Below are positions 8,731 through 16,918 of a stretch of DNA of 64,000 nucleotides, piece after piece (position 1 is the first letter of the stretch; each line of letters begins with the position of its first letter). The notes below the pieces were generated by a model that was not told the origin of the DNA, did not search any database, and saw only the letters and a list, made by a program, of their open reading frames with translations. Both the position numbers and the translations under genes were made by a program. Source of the stretch: Thermoleophilia bacterium (GTDB taxonomy: Bacteria; Actinomycetota; Thermoleophilia; Gaiellales; JAICJC01); assembly GCA_025928435.1 (NCBI GenBank), contig JAICJM010000001.1:17266-81265 (forward strand), written 5' to 3'.

Positions 8731-9411
8731 TCAGCCGAGGACGCGGGCGCGCACCGGTTCGAGCTCGGGATCCTCCCGCACCTGCTCCTCCAGGGACGGA
8801 CGCAGTCCGAGCGCGTCTGTGAGCGTCTCGACCGCGTCGTCCTCGCGGCCCGTGCGGACGTCCAGGCAGGCGAGGTTGTAGAGCGCCCGCGACCGCTGCA
8901 GCGCGCTCACGTCGGGCGGCAGCGCCTCGACGAAGGCCGCCTGCGTGGCACGCGCATCGTCGGCCCCGCCCCGCTCGCACAGGACCCCGAACATGAGCAC
9001 CATCCCGTGGGTGGCGCACTGCTGGATGATCTCGTCGGCGAGCGTCGCGTCGTCGATCCACGCCGGGGCGGAGCCGAGCGTCCCGGCGTCCAGCGCCTCG
9101 ACGTCGGCCACGAGCGCGTCGGCGATGCGGGCGGCGTCGTCCTCCAGCTCCTCGAACGGCCGGCCGGCGTTGGCGCGGAAGATCTCCCCGCGGTCGTGCG
9201 AGGCGTCCGGCTCGACCCCCGCCCGGAGGGCGGTAAGCGCGTCATGCATGTGCCATTTGGCGCCGATCGCATGCGCGAAGGTGTCCTTCGCGGACGGTTG
9301 ATCGGGCGTCCCGTCCATCTCACGCTCGGTGGGCGACAGCGAGGCGGCGAATCGCCGTTCCTGCTCCCGCTCGAGCTCGAGTAGCGCCGCGATCTGGTGT
9401 GGTTCGGGCAT
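8731..9411 (-). CDS. DinB-like four-helix protein with a C-terminal TPR-like tail
   Basis: A 226-residue cytosolic protein. The first 150 residues look like the DinB/mycothiol-dependent isomerase fold: helices with SAKDTFAHAIGAKWHMHDAL and a late His in IIQQCATHGMVLMFG. The tail (LYNLACLDVRTGREDDAVETL) is a single TPR-type helical hairpin. Enzymes of this fold use a metal and often a thiol cofactor, but the metal triad cannot be assigned here. The start ATG follows GAGAGGAA. It is divergent from an LLM oxidoreductase across 50 bases. Confidence 0.55.
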   Translation of the reverse strand: MPEPHQIAALLELEREQERRFAASLSPTEREMDGTPDQPSAKDTFAHAIGAKWHMHDALTALRAGVEPDASHDRGEIFRANAGRPFEELEDDAARIADALVADVEALDAGTLGSAPAWIDDATLADEIIQQCATHGMVLMFGVLCERGGADDARATQAAFVEALPPDVSALQRSRALYNLACLDVRTGREDDAVETLTDALGLRPSLEEQVREDPELEPVRARVLG

Positions 9412-9447
9412 CGTCGTTCCTCTCGGCGTCGGCTACCTGATTCCCTC

Positions 9448-9453
9448 TAGGAT
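9448..9453 (+). promoter_or_regulatory. Leaderless-type -10 hexamer TAGGAT
   Basis: TAGGAT lies 8 bases before the ATG of the LLM oxidoreductase, with no ribosome binding site between. Confidence 0.5.
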
Positions 9454-9461
9454 CATCCATC

Positions 9462-10298
9462 ATGTGCGCGATGCGACTCGGCGTCGCCGTGTGGCTCACC
9501 GACACGGGCGTCGGCATCACCGAGCTCGCCACGCTCGTCGAAGAGGCCGGCCTCGAGTCGCTGTTCCTGACCGCCCACAGCCACGTCCCGGCGAGCCGCC
9601 GCGACCTCGTGGAGGGCGACCGTCCCGGGGAGGATGCCCGCCTGCTCGACCAGTTCACCGCGCTCGGCGCCGCGGCCGCGTGCACGGACCGCCTGCGTCT
9701 CGGCACCGGGGTCTGCGTCGTGCCCCAGCACGACCCGATCGCGCTCGCGAAGCAGGTCGCGACGATCGACCACATCTCGGGCGGGCGCTTCCTGTTCGGC
9801 GTGGGCGCCGGGTGGCTGGTCGAGGAGCTGCGCAATCACGGTGTCGATCCGCCGACCCGCTGGGCGCTGATGGAGGAGCAGATCCTGGCGATGCAGGCGA
9901 TCTGGACGAACGCCGAGGCGGAGTACCACGGCACCTTCGTCGACTTCGACCCGATCTGGTGCTGGCCCAAGCCCGTCCAGAAGCCGCATCCGCCCCTCCT
10001 CGTCGGAGGCGGCTCGCCCCGGAGCCTGCGGCTGGCGGCGCTGTACGGCGACGCCTGGGCGCCGGTCGTCGACGACCTCGACGAGTTCGAGCGCGGCCTG
10101 GCCGGATGGCGTGGCCTGCGCGAGGACGTCGGGCTCGAGCCGGGCGAGGTCACCGCGTTCGTCTACGACCTGGACGACGAGCGGATCGCGCGGTTCGCGG
10201 AGCTCGGCGTCACGCGGATCGCCGTCCAGGTGCCCATCGAGGACGCACACGAACTACGGCGGCGCCTCGACGGCCTGACCGCGCTGACGCCGGCCTAG
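9462..10298 (+). CDS. LLM-class (luciferase-like, F420-type) oxidoreductase
   Basis: A 278-residue TIM-barrel flavin or F420 enzyme of the cytosol. Typical stretches are an N-terminal strand LGVAVW, the TDRLRLGTGVCVVPQHDP block, the cofactor loop SGGRFLFGVGAGW and the LVGGGSPRSLRLAALYGDAW region. The GAGW motif and overall order match the F420-dependent TIGR03619-type subfamily. The substrate is unknown. A second Met three codons in would fit too, but the -10 spacing favours the first. Confidence 0.85.
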   Translation: MCAMRLGVAVWLTDTGVGITELATLVEEAGLESLFLTAHSHVPASRRDLVEGDRPGEDARLLDQFTALGAAAACTDRLRLGTGVCVVPQHDPIALAKQVATIDHISGGRFLFGVGAGWLVEELRNHGVDPPTRWALMEEQILAMQAIWTNAEAEYHGTFVDFDPIWCWPKPVQKPHPPLLVGGGSPRSLRLAALYGDAWAPVVDDLDEFERGLAGWRGLREDVGLEPGEVTAFVYDLDDERIARFAELGVTRIAVQVPIEDAHELRRRLDGLTALTPA

Positions 10299-10316
10299 CT
10301 GGCCCGGACCATGCGG

Positions 10317-10344
10317 CGGGCGGGCTCCCGGAGGAGCCCGCCCG
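10317..10344. terminator. GC-rich hairpin between convergent genes
   Basis: A perfect 12-base stem (CGGGCGGGCTCC and its complement) with a 4-base CGGA loop. There is no T-run on either side, so it would act as a factor-assisted or purely structural bidirectional terminator for the LLM gene and the gene facing it. Confidence 0.6.
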
Positions 10345-10374
10345 GCACGGCGTCACGAACCGTCGGGATCGGTG

Positions 10375-10749
10375 TCAGACGCCAAGCGCCATCCGCCGGC
10401 GGCCGCGGAGGCCGATGGCCCCGGCGCCGACGAGCACGATCGAGAGGATGAAGCCCGCGCCGATCGTCGCGGACGTCCAGTTGAACGAGCTCTTGGTCAC
10501 GGTCTTGGTCGTCGCGACCGGAATCGGATGGATGTTCGTCGACTGCTGGAGCGTGCCGACCTTGTCCTGGCGATCGGGCGGCAGCTGCACGTTGGTGTGC
10601 AGCGGGCGGTACGTCCCCTGGTAAGCCTGACCCGTGGACTTGACCGGCTGGACCGGGCCGATCGGCTTGGCGGAGGCGATCGGGGCCGCGATTGCGAGCG
10701 CCGCGGCGGCCACGAGGGCTGCACGGCTGGTGCGAGCGATGCTGATCAT
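10375..10749 (-). CDS. Small exported, C-terminally membrane-anchored protein
   Basis: A 124-residue protein with a signal peptide (cut near PIASA-KPIG), a Gln/Pro/Thr-rich extracellular part, one C-terminal membrane helix (FILSIVLVGAGAIGL) and a basic RGRRR tail. The layout resembles surface proteins held by a stop-transfer helix; no LPxTG sortase motif is visible. The start is the second ATG, with GGAAGGAA 8 bases before it. Function unknown. Confidence 0.65.
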   Translation of the reverse strand: MISIARTSRAALVAAAALAIAAPIASAKPIGPVQPVKSTGQAYQGTYRPLHTNVQLPPDRQDKVGTLQQSTNIHPIPVATTKTVTKSSFNWTSATIGAGFILSIVLVGAGAIGLRGRRRMALGV

Positions 10750-10870
10750 GGTGTGGTTCCTTCCGGGGCGAGGGGAAATCATGTGAGCCAGGCTACGGAG
10801 CCGCGCTCACGTGTTCCACATCACCGGATCCGGACGATGTGTGACCCTCGTTACACGGTCGGGAGGACGC

Positions 10871-11152
10871 TCATCGGCCGTCCTGACCGATGACGAACTC
10901 CTGGTCGCCCTCGATGCTGCCGTCGTCCCGCGTGCCGTTGCACGAGACCGTCAAGGTGGGGTCGCTCGTCCACCCGCACCGGACGCGCTTGACGCCTTCG
11001 CGCTCGAGGTTGGCACGGATCTGCCGCTCCAGCATCGCCCGCGTCGATGCCCGGTGGGCCGGTGGCGCCGTGGCCCTTCCAACCGCGAGGGCGCCCACCG
11101 GCACCCCGACGAGAACGAGCACCGTGAGAACGACGCTACCCGCCGGCCTCAT
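10871..11152 (-). CDS. Small secreted protein, last gene of the exported-protein cassette
   Basis: 93 residues: an N-terminal signal or anchor helix (VVLTVLVLVGVPVGAL) followed by a short charged domain with two Cys (VRCGWTSD and TVSCNGTRDD) that could form a disulfide. The pattern resembles the small DUF4333-type exported domain, but I am not sure. Its ATG overlaps the TGA of the preceding lipoprotein by four bases, so the two are probably translated together. Confidence 0.6.
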   Translation of the reverse strand: MRPAGSVVLTVLVLVGVPVGALAVGRATAPPAHRASTRAMLERQIRANLEREGVKRVRCGWTSDPTLTVSCNGTRDDGSIEGDQEFVIGQDGR

Positions 11153-11382
11153 CGGTCCGCCGCGCAGCCCCTGGCGACATCATGCCGGTACGCGGGCGGG
11201 TAGGAGTTGAAGTCGACCGCGTAGATCGTCACCGAGCTGGCCGTGTGCTTCACGAGGTGCTTGCAGGCGCGCTTCCCGACCAGGAAGTAGTGGTGGTGCA
11301 GCTGGGCGGCGCTCTGCGGATGACTGCCGCCGCACGCGGCGGCGACGAGGAACACAGCAACGAGGGCAGCAAGCCGGATCAC
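11149..11382 (-). CDS. Small lipoprotein of the exported-protein cassette
   Basis: 77 residues from a GTG start. A lipoprotein signal ends in VAAACGG; the mature part is His-rich (QLHHHYFLVGKRACKHLVKH) with one further Cys pair. The GTG overlaps the stop of the preceding 45-codon gene as GTGA, and this overlap is why I prefer it to an ATG 11 codons upstream (11415). Its lipobox region (AAACGGSHPQSA) is clearly related to that of the 45-residue neighbour, suggesting tandem duplication. Function unknown. Confidence 0.6.
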   Translation of the reverse strand: MIRLAALVAVFLVAAACGGSHPQSAAQLHHHYFLVGKRACKHLVKHTASSVTIYAVDFNSYPPAYRHDVARGCAADR

Positions 11383-11516
11383 CGCGCGGTAGCCGGCTTC
11401 ATGAAGCACATCCACCCTCGCCGGGCGGAGTTCTGGTGATGGCTACCGGCGCACGCAGCCGCGATCAGGAGTGTGGAGGTGCGCACGATGAGGACTATGC
11501 GCCGCCGCCTGCTCAT
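11379..11516 (-). CDS. 45-residue lipoprotein-signal mini-protein, probably a shortened paralogue
   Basis: Reads MSRRRRIVLIVRTST, then LLIAAACAGSHHQNSARRGW and a short tail. The basic start, hydrophobic core and AAAC lipobox make a complete lipoprotein signal, but almost nothing follows it. The stretch around the Cys is near-identical to that of the next gene, so this looks like a truncated tandem copy. Its ATG overlaps the upstream stop as ATGA and its stop overlaps the next start as GTGA, so translation through it is needed to couple the cassette. It may persist only for that reason. Confidence 0.5.
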   Translation of the reverse strand: MSRRRRIVLIVRTSTLLIAAACAGSHHQNSARRGWMCFMKPATAR

Positions 11517-11842
11517 GAACACGAGATCGAGACGGCGCCATCGCCGCTGACGTCGACGCGGAGCGAGTTCCCCAGCTGGGAGTCGCCGAAGATGCCTCGG
11601 AATCCAGGCCTGAACGACCGGATCACCTGCTTCAACCCGGTGTGCCCAGCGTCGCCTGGACATGCGATCGTCAGCGGAGCGGCGAGCTCGCCGGGTGAGA
11701 ACAGACGTGTGAGTCCCGGGTACATGGTGACGCGATGCCGCGGCCCGTGGTAGGTCGCGGCCCCGCGCGGAAGCCCGCCACTGCCGAGCGCGCATCCTGA
11801 CGCGAACAGACACGCAGCGGTTATCACGACAAGGCGGGTCAC
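11513..11842 (-). CDS. Small lipoprotein, first gene of the exported-protein cassette
   Basis: 109 residues from a GTG start. A short lipoprotein signal ends in FASGC. The mature region has two Cys (LTIACPGD and the penultimate SISCS) and is rich in beta-type residues. I do not recognise the family. It heads a chain of four genes joined by ATGA or GTGA overlaps. A 97-base spacer (11843-11939) separates it from the end of the nif3 gene upstream; the spacer holds nothing I can identify. Confidence 0.55.
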   Translation of the reverse strand: MTRLVVITAACLFASGCALGSGGLPRGAATYHGPRHRVTMYPGLTRLFSPGELAAPLTIACPGDAGHTGLKQVIRSFRPGFRGIFGDSQLGNSLRVDVSGDGAVSISCS

Positions 11843-11939
11843 GACGGATCGGAAGACGGCGTAGCGGAGCCTGACCGATTATCGCCCAGGCGGGGGCGCG
11901 CGACAATCTGGCCAGGGGGTCGTGCCGACAAATGCAGCG

Positions 11940-12788
11940 CTATTTCGGCCCGTCCGGGATGAACTCGGCGTCCAGCCCGAGCTCCCGGAACCACTCCACC
12001 ATCGCCCGCTGCGGCGGGATCTCCGTGCCGTAGTGGGTGCCGTCGATCACGGCGATGTCGCGCTCCTCGGCGAGGGCGAGGAACTCCTTCGCCCAGCGGG
12101 TGAAGACCCCGCCGGTGACGAAGGTCTGGCAGCCGCGCGCAAGCGACTCGACGAGCGCGTCGCGGTCGGCGCCGCCGCCGCCGACCACCGCCACCCGCCC
12201 TGCCGCGTCGGTCCCGGCGCGCCGGCGCACGACCCGCACGGGCACCGCCGGCCCCAGCTCGGCGCCGAGCCGCTCGGCCAGCTCGTCCACCGAGGCATCC
12301 GACGGGCCGATGACCGCCGCGCCGCCGCCGATGCCCTCGGCGATCGGCAGGTACTCCTCCTCGACCGGCACATCCATCGCCGCAGCGCACAGGCGCGACG
12401 GCGACACCTCGGGATGATGGTCGATCGGCGCGTGCACGTGGTAGAAGCTGATGCCGTCGCGGCGCATGCGCGCGAACGTCTCCCGCGCCAGCGGCAGGAA
12501 CCCGGGCTCGTCGCCGTAGTCGATGGGGTGCTCCGAGAAGAGGAACGTGCCCGCCTCCAGCAGGCCGACGACCCGGTCGGAGGGGAACACGCAGGTCACG
12601 ACCCGTTCGACATCGTCCGCGCCCCGCACCAGCAGGCCGTTCCAGCGGCCCTCGTAGCCCGGCTCGGCGTACTCGCGCCAGTACGGGTCGGGGTAGACGA
12701 GCTCGAACAGGTCGCCCCACTCGTCGCCACGGACGGACCGCGTCCCGAAGTACCCGTCCAGCCGCTCGACGAGCTCGTCGCGCCTCAT
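11940..12788 (-). CDS. NIF3/DUF34-family dinuclear-metal protein
   Basis: 282 residues. Members form a toroidal hexamer with two metals per subunit; they are linked to GTP cyclohydrolase-like chemistry or metal handling, and the precise role is not settled. Metal-binding stretches visible are FYHVHAPIDHHPEV near the first third and DGTHYGTE near the C-terminus, the hallmark H-x-x-T-E. The gene starts inside the pheT stop (ATGA overlap) and must be co-expressed with phenylalanyl-tRNA synthetase. The much longer open frame upstream runs through pheT and is not real. Confidence 0.85.
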   Translation of the reverse strand: MRRDELVERLDGYFGTRSVRGDEWGDLFELVYPDPYWREYAEPGYEGRWNGLLVRGADDVERVVTCVFPSDRVVGLLEAGTFLFSEHPIDYGDEPGFLPLARETFARMRRDGISFYHVHAPIDHHPEVSPSRLCAAAMDVPVEEEYLPIAEGIGGGAAVIGPSDASVDELAERLGAELGPAVPVRVVRRRAGTDAAGRVAVVGGGGADRDALVESLARGCQTFVTGGVFTRWAKEFLALAEERDIAVIDGTHYGTEIPPQRAMVEWFRELGLDAEFIPDGPK

Positions 12789-15142
12789 GCGCGCAGCTCG
12801 CCGCCGACGTCGGCCCGGAGCGCCGCCACGACCCGCTCGCGGACCGCGTCCGCTTCGGCGTCGGTGAGCGTGCGGTCGGGCGCCTGGAACACGAGATGCA
12901 GGGCCAGGCTCTTGCGCCCCTCCCCCACCTGCGGGCCGCGGTAGACGTCGAACACCTCGACCCGCGTGAGCGCGTCGCCGCCCGCCGAGCGCACCACCTC
13001 GACGACGCGGCCCGCCGGGACGTCCTCCTCGACGGCGACGGCGATGTCCTGCCGCAGCGGCGGAAAGCTGGTGACGTCGCGGTAGAGCACCTCCTCGGGC
13101 GGCCGCCCCCGCAGGCCGTCGAGGCCGAGCTCGAAGACGGCCACGCCGGGCTCGAGCTCGAACGCCTCGGCGACGAGCGGGTGGAGCTCGCCAACGAAGC
13201 CGTCGCCGACCGTCGCGGCCCGGCCCGGGTGCAGGAATGGCTCGTCCGCCGGCTCGAAGGCGGGCGTTTCCACGCGCGCGGCCTTGAACAGCGCCTCCAC
13301 GACGCCCTTGGCCGCGAAGAACCCGGCCCCATCCCCGGCCAGGACGCCGGCGACCCGCGACGGCTGGTCGGGCAGCTGCCCGTCGCCGCGCAGGAACACG
13401 TGGCCGATCTCGAACAGCGCGACCCGAGGCGCCGACATCGCCAGGTTGCGCCGGGCCGAGCCGAGCAGGCCCGGGAACACGAGCGTGCGCATCGCCGCCC
13501 ACTCGGCGCTCATCGGGTTCTGGAGCTCGACCAGCGCCGCCCGGCGGTCACCGGCGGCGAGCCGCAGCCGCCCGGGCATCCCGACGTCCCAGAGCGTCAG
13601 CGTCGCCGCCTCGGAGAGGCCCGCGCCGCGCAGGACGTCGACGACCCGGCGCCGCAGCCGCTCGTCCGGGTTCAGGCGCCCGCCGCTCGGATCGCCTCCG
13701 GGCATCTCCGCCGGCACGCGCTCGAGCCCGCGGATGCGCGCGACCTCCTCGATCAGGTCGACCTCGCGGGTCGTGTCGGCCGCGCGCCAGCTCGGCACCC
13801 GCCAGCCCTCGCCCTCCCACTCGTAGCCCAGCCGCCCCAGGGCGCCGTCGACCTCGTCATCGCTGTACGCGATCCCGATCAGCCCCTCCAGCCGCTCTCG
13901 CCGCAGCGGGACGACCGGCGGCTCGGGCAGGTCGCCGTGCAGGTCGATCTCGCCGGGGACGAGGGTCGCGCCGGCCAGCTCGACCATCAGCTGGGACGCG
14001 AGCCGCAGCGCCTTCGGGGGAAGATGCGGGTCGAGCCCCTTCTCCCACCGGCTCGACCCCTCCGTCCGCAGGCCGAGCCGGATCGACGACGCCTGGGTGG
14101 TCGGGCCGTCGAAGTTGGCGCACTCCATGAGGACGGTCGTCGTCCCGGCGCTGACCTCACTCCACTCCGAGCCCATCAGGCCGGCCACGGCGGACGGCTT
14201 CTCGGCGTCGGCGATCACGAGCGTGTCGGTGTCGAGGACGCGGTCCTGGCCGTCGAGGGTCGTGACCCGCTCGCCGTCGGTGGCCCGCCGGACGATGATC
14301 TCGCGGCCCGCGACCTTGTCGAGGTCGAAGGCGTGGGTCGGTTCGCCGATCGCGAGCATGACGTAGTTCGTGATGTCGACGACGTTCGAGATCGGGCGCA
14401 TCCCGGCCGCGCTGATGCGGGCCTTGAGCCACGGCGGCGACGGGCCCACGCGCACGTTGGTGAACACCCGCGCCGCCCAGCGCGGGCACATGTCGGGCGC
14501 GTCGATCCGCGCCTTGACGTGGTCCTCGGCCTTCCCCTCCCCCGCCGGCTCCGGGTCCGTCCCCGGCCAGGCGGCGAGGTCGGTGTCGAGCACGGCGGAG
14601 ACCTCGCGGGCGATCCCGTAGACGTTCTGGCAGTCGGGCCGGTTCGACGTGATCTCGAACTCGAGCACGTCGTCGGCGATGGCGAGGTGGTCGATGAGCG
14701 CGTCGCCGACGGCCCAGTCGTCCGGGAGCAGCATGATGCCGTCGTGATCCTGGCCCAGCTCGAGCTCGCGCTCGGAGAGCATCATCCCGTGCGACTCGAG
14801 CCCTCGCAGCTTCGCCACCCGAAGCTCCGTGCCGTCCGGCAGGACGGCGCCGGGCAGCGCGACCGCGACCGTCGCGCCGGCCTCGAAGTTGCGCGCCCCG
14901 CACACGATCTGCTGCGGCTCGCCCGCGCCGATGTCGACGCTGCAGAGGCTGAGGCGGTCGGCGTTCGGGTGCTGCTCGCGGGAGAGCACGCGCCCGACCC
15001 GGTACCGCTCGAGCGCCCGCGGCACGCCACGGCGGTGCAGCGCCTCGAGCTTCGTCCCCGTCATGGAGAGCCGCTCGCCCAGCTCCCGCGGGGGGAGGTC
15101 GAACGAGACGTACTCGCGCAGCCACGAGACCGGCACCCTCAT
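12785..15142 (-). CDS. pheT: Phenylalanyl-tRNA synthetase beta subunit
   Basis: 785 residues, normal for bacterial PheT. With PheS it forms the alpha2beta2 enzyme that charges tRNA-Phe. It begins MRVPVSWLREYV. Domains in order: an N-terminal B1 and tRNA-binding OB fold (GVPRALERYRVGRVL, then PHPNADRL-type EQHPNADRLSLC), the B3/B4 editing domain (EFEITSNRPDCQNVYGIARE), the B5 domain (LIEEVARIRG), a degenerate class II catalytic-like fold, and the C-terminal anticodon-binding fold (FPPLRQDIAVAVEEDVPAG). The start overlaps the pheS stop as ATGA and the stop overlaps nif3 in the same way. Confidence 0.97.
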   Translation of the reverse strand: MRVPVSWLREYVSFDLPPRELGERLSMTGTKLEALHRRGVPRALERYRVGRVLSREQHPNADRLSLCSVDIGAGEPQQIVCGARNFEAGATVAVALPGAVLPDGTELRVAKLRGLESHGMMLSERELELGQDHDGIMLLPDDWAVGDALIDHLAIADDVLEFEITSNRPDCQNVYGIAREVSAVLDTDLAAWPGTDPEPAGEGKAEDHVKARIDAPDMCPRWAARVFTNVRVGPSPPWLKARISAAGMRPISNVVDITNYVMLAIGEPTHAFDLDKVAGREIIVRRATDGERVTTLDGQDRVLDTDTLVIADAEKPSAVAGLMGSEWSEVSAGTTTVLMECANFDGPTTQASSIRLGLRTEGSSRWEKGLDPHLPPKALRLASQLMVELAGATLVPGEIDLHGDLPEPPVVPLRRERLEGLIGIAYSDDEVDGALGRLGYEWEGEGWRVPSWRAADTTREVDLIEEVARIRGLERVPAEMPGGDPSGGRLNPDERLRRRVVDVLRGAGLSEAATLTLWDVGMPGRLRLAAGDRRAALVELQNPMSAEWAAMRTLVFPGLLGSARRNLAMSAPRVALFEIGHVFLRGDGQLPDQPSRVAGVLAGDGAGFFAAKGVVEALFKAARVETPAFEPADEPFLHPGRAATVGDGFVGELHPLVAEAFELEPGVAVFELGLDGLRGRPPEEVLYRDVTSFPPLRQDIAVAVEEDVPAGRVVEVVRSAGGDALTRVEVFDVYRGPQVGEGRKSLALHLVFQAPDRTLTDAEADAVRERVVAALRADVGGELRA

Positions 15143-16164
15143 CCGAACTGCTCCATGAAGCGCAGGTCGTTCTCCCACAGGAGCCGGATGTCGGGGATGT
15201 CGTGGCGCAGGCCGGCGACCCGCTCGACGCCCATCCCGAACGCGAAGCCCGACACCTGCTCCGGGTCGTACCCGTCGACGTAGCCGTAGAGGTTCGGGTC
15301 GACCATCCCGGCGCCGAGGATCTCGACCCAGCCCTCGCCCCTGCACACGCGGCACGGCGAGCCGTCGCGGGCACAGTTGAAGCAGCTGACGTCGACCTCG
15401 ACCGACGGCTCGGTGAACGGGAAGAAGTGCGGCCGCAGGCGCACCTCGCGCTCGGCGCCGAAGATCGCGCGGGCGAAGCCGAGCAGCGTCCCCTTCAGGT
15501 GGCCGAGGGTGATGCCGCGGTCGACGACCAGGCCCTCGATCTGCGTGAACATCGCGGTGTGGGTCGCGTCCGGCGTGTCGCGCCGGTAACAGCGGCCGGC
15601 CGTGGCCACGTAGACCGGCGGCGGTCCCGCTTCCATCGTCCGGATCTGCACCGGCGAGGTGTGCGTGCGCAGCACGACGTCGTCGGAGACGTAGAACGTG
15701 TCGGTGACCTGCCGCGACGGGTGCGTGGGCGCGTGGTTCAGCGCGTCGAAGTTGTAGTGCACCGTGTCCACCTCGGGCCCGTCCACGATCCGGTAGCCGA
15801 ACCCGACGAACACGTCGAGGATGTCGCGCCGCGTCCCCTCGATCAGGTGCGCGTGGCCGCGCGGGGGCACGGTTCCCGGGAGCGTCACATCGAGCCGGTC
15901 GGAGCGCAGCCGCTCCTCGAGCTCCGCCTCACCCAGCTCGCGCGCGCGGCCCTCGACCAGCTCCTCGAGCGACCGCCGGGCGCGGTTCAGGTCGGCGCCG
16001 CGGGTGCGCCGCTCCTCGGGGTCGAGCGACCCCAGCTCGCGCAGGGCGAGGACGAGCGGCGCCTTGCGCCCGAGGACGTCGATACGCACCTCCTCGAGCG
16101 CAGCCGAGCCGGTCGCCGCGGCGATGCGCGCCTTGGCGTCGGTGACGAGGGCGTCGAGGTCCAT
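15139..16164 (-). CDS. pheS: Phenylalanyl-tRNA synthetase alpha subunit
   Basis: 341 residues. The N-terminal coiled coil is followed by the class II catalytic core: motif 2 region RTHTSPVQIRTME and motif 3 region GFAFGMGVERVAGLRHDIPD. It has an unusual short insertion CFNCARDGSPCRVCRGEGW with four Cys, a likely zinc knuckle, found in many actinobacterial PheS proteins between motifs 2 and 3. A TACACT hexamer on this strand (16174-16179 region, 11 bases before the ATG) gives a very short leader. First gene of pheS-pheT-nif3. Confidence 0.97.
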   Translation of the reverse strand: MDLDALVTDAKARIAAATGSAALEEVRIDVLGRKAPLVLALRELGSLDPEERRTRGADLNRARRSLEELVEGRARELGEAELEERLRSDRLDVTLPGTVPPRGHAHLIEGTRRDILDVFVGFGYRIVDGPEVDTVHYNFDALNHAPTHPSRQVTDTFYVSDDVVLRTHTSPVQIRTMEAGPPPVYVATAGRCYRRDTPDATHTAMFTQIEGLVVDRGITLGHLKGTLLGFARAIFGAEREVRLRPHFFPFTEPSVEVDVSCFNCARDGSPCRVCRGEGWVEILGAGMVDPNLYGYVDGYDPEQVSGFAFGMGVERVAGLRHDIPDIRLLWENDLRFMEQFG

Positions 16165-16174
16165 GGTGGCCGGG

Positions 16175-16180
16175 TAGTGT
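16175..16180 (+). promoter_or_regulatory. -10 hexamer TAGTGT placed before an ATC start
   Basis: TAGTGT is followed by 7 bases and then ATC, the same spacing that other first genes in this window show to ATG. It overlaps the divergent pheS promoter on the other strand. Confidence 0.45.
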
Positions 16181-16187
16181 AGTTAGC

Positions 16188-16913
16188 ATCGGGACGCCGC
16201 CCTCCGCCTACGACCGCCTCGGCGAGCGCTACGACGTCTGGTGCCGTTCGGTCACCGAGGACATCCCGTTCTACGTCGACCTCGCCCTCGCAAGCGGCGG
16301 GCCGGTGCTCGAGATCGGCGTCGGGTCGGGCCGGGTGGCGGTGCCGACGGCGCTTGCCGGCGTCCCGGTCGTCGGCGTCGACGCGTCGGAGGCGATGCTC
16401 GACCTGGCCCGGAGGCGGGCGACCCCGCACGGCCTGGAGCTGACGCTCGTGCGCGCGGACATGCGCGACCTGCCCGACCTGGGGACGTTCCCGCTCGTGA
16501 CCGTGCCGTTCCGGGCGTTCCTGCACCTGCGCGACGACGGCGAGCGGCTGGCCGTCCTGCGGGCGCTGCGCGACCGGCTCGAGCCCGGCGGGACGCTCGC
16601 CTTCGACGTGTTCCATCCCGACCGGCTCGACATCGCCGAGACGCACGACCGCTGGATCGAGCGCGAGGCGGGGATCGAGGAGCGGGCGCTGTGGGACGAG
16701 GACGCCCGCCGACTCGAGCTGACGGTGCGCGCGGGCGACGTCTACGCCGAGATGGAGCTCTGGTGGGTCGAGCCGGAAGGCTGGCGGGCGCTGCTCGAGG
16801 CGGCCGGATACGAGGCCGTCAGGGCGTTCGGTTGGTTCGATCGCCGTCCGCTCGCGCCGGGTGCGACCGACTCCGTCTGGGTGGCGACCCGGTCGGACGG
16901 ACCGATAGGGTGA
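16188..16913 (+). CDS. Class I SAM-dependent methyltransferase with an apparent ATC start
   Basis: About 241 residues. The Rossmann core shows motif I VLEIGVGSGRVAVP, VVGVDASEAMLDLA, and DMRDLPDLGTFPLV. A typical methyltransferase N-terminus (SAYDRLGERYDVWC) reads in frame upstream of motif I, yet there is no ATG, GTG or TTG between the stop at 16143 and a GTG (16305) that lies inside motif I. An ATC at 16188 sits 7 bases after a TANNNT hexamer, so I place the start there. A sequencing error could explain this instead. The substrate is unknown. Confidence 0.75.
   Translation: MGTPPSAYDRLGERYDVWCRSVTEDIPFYVDLALASGGPVLEIGVGSGRVAVPTALAGVPVVGVDASEAMLDLARRRATPHGLELTLVRADMRDLPDLGTFPLVTVPFRAFLHLRDDGERLAVLRALRDRLEPGGTLAFDVFHPDRLDIAETHDRWIEREAGIEERALWDEDARRLELTVRAGDVYAEMELWWVEPEGWRALLEAAGYEAVRAFGWFDRRPLAPGATDSVWVATRSDGPIG
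16906..16911 (+). promoter_or_regulatory. Leaderless-type -10 hexamer TAGGGT
   Basis: It overlaps the end of the methyltransferase gene and lies 7 bases before the ATG of the DUF4389 gene, so that gene may have its own leaderless transcript. Confidence 0.4.
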
Positions 16914-16918
16914 GGGCC

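Noticed and set aside
9329..10624. 431-codon plus-strand frame
   Set aside because: It is an Arg/Pro-rich shadow of the LLM oxidoreductase in another frame and has no family features.
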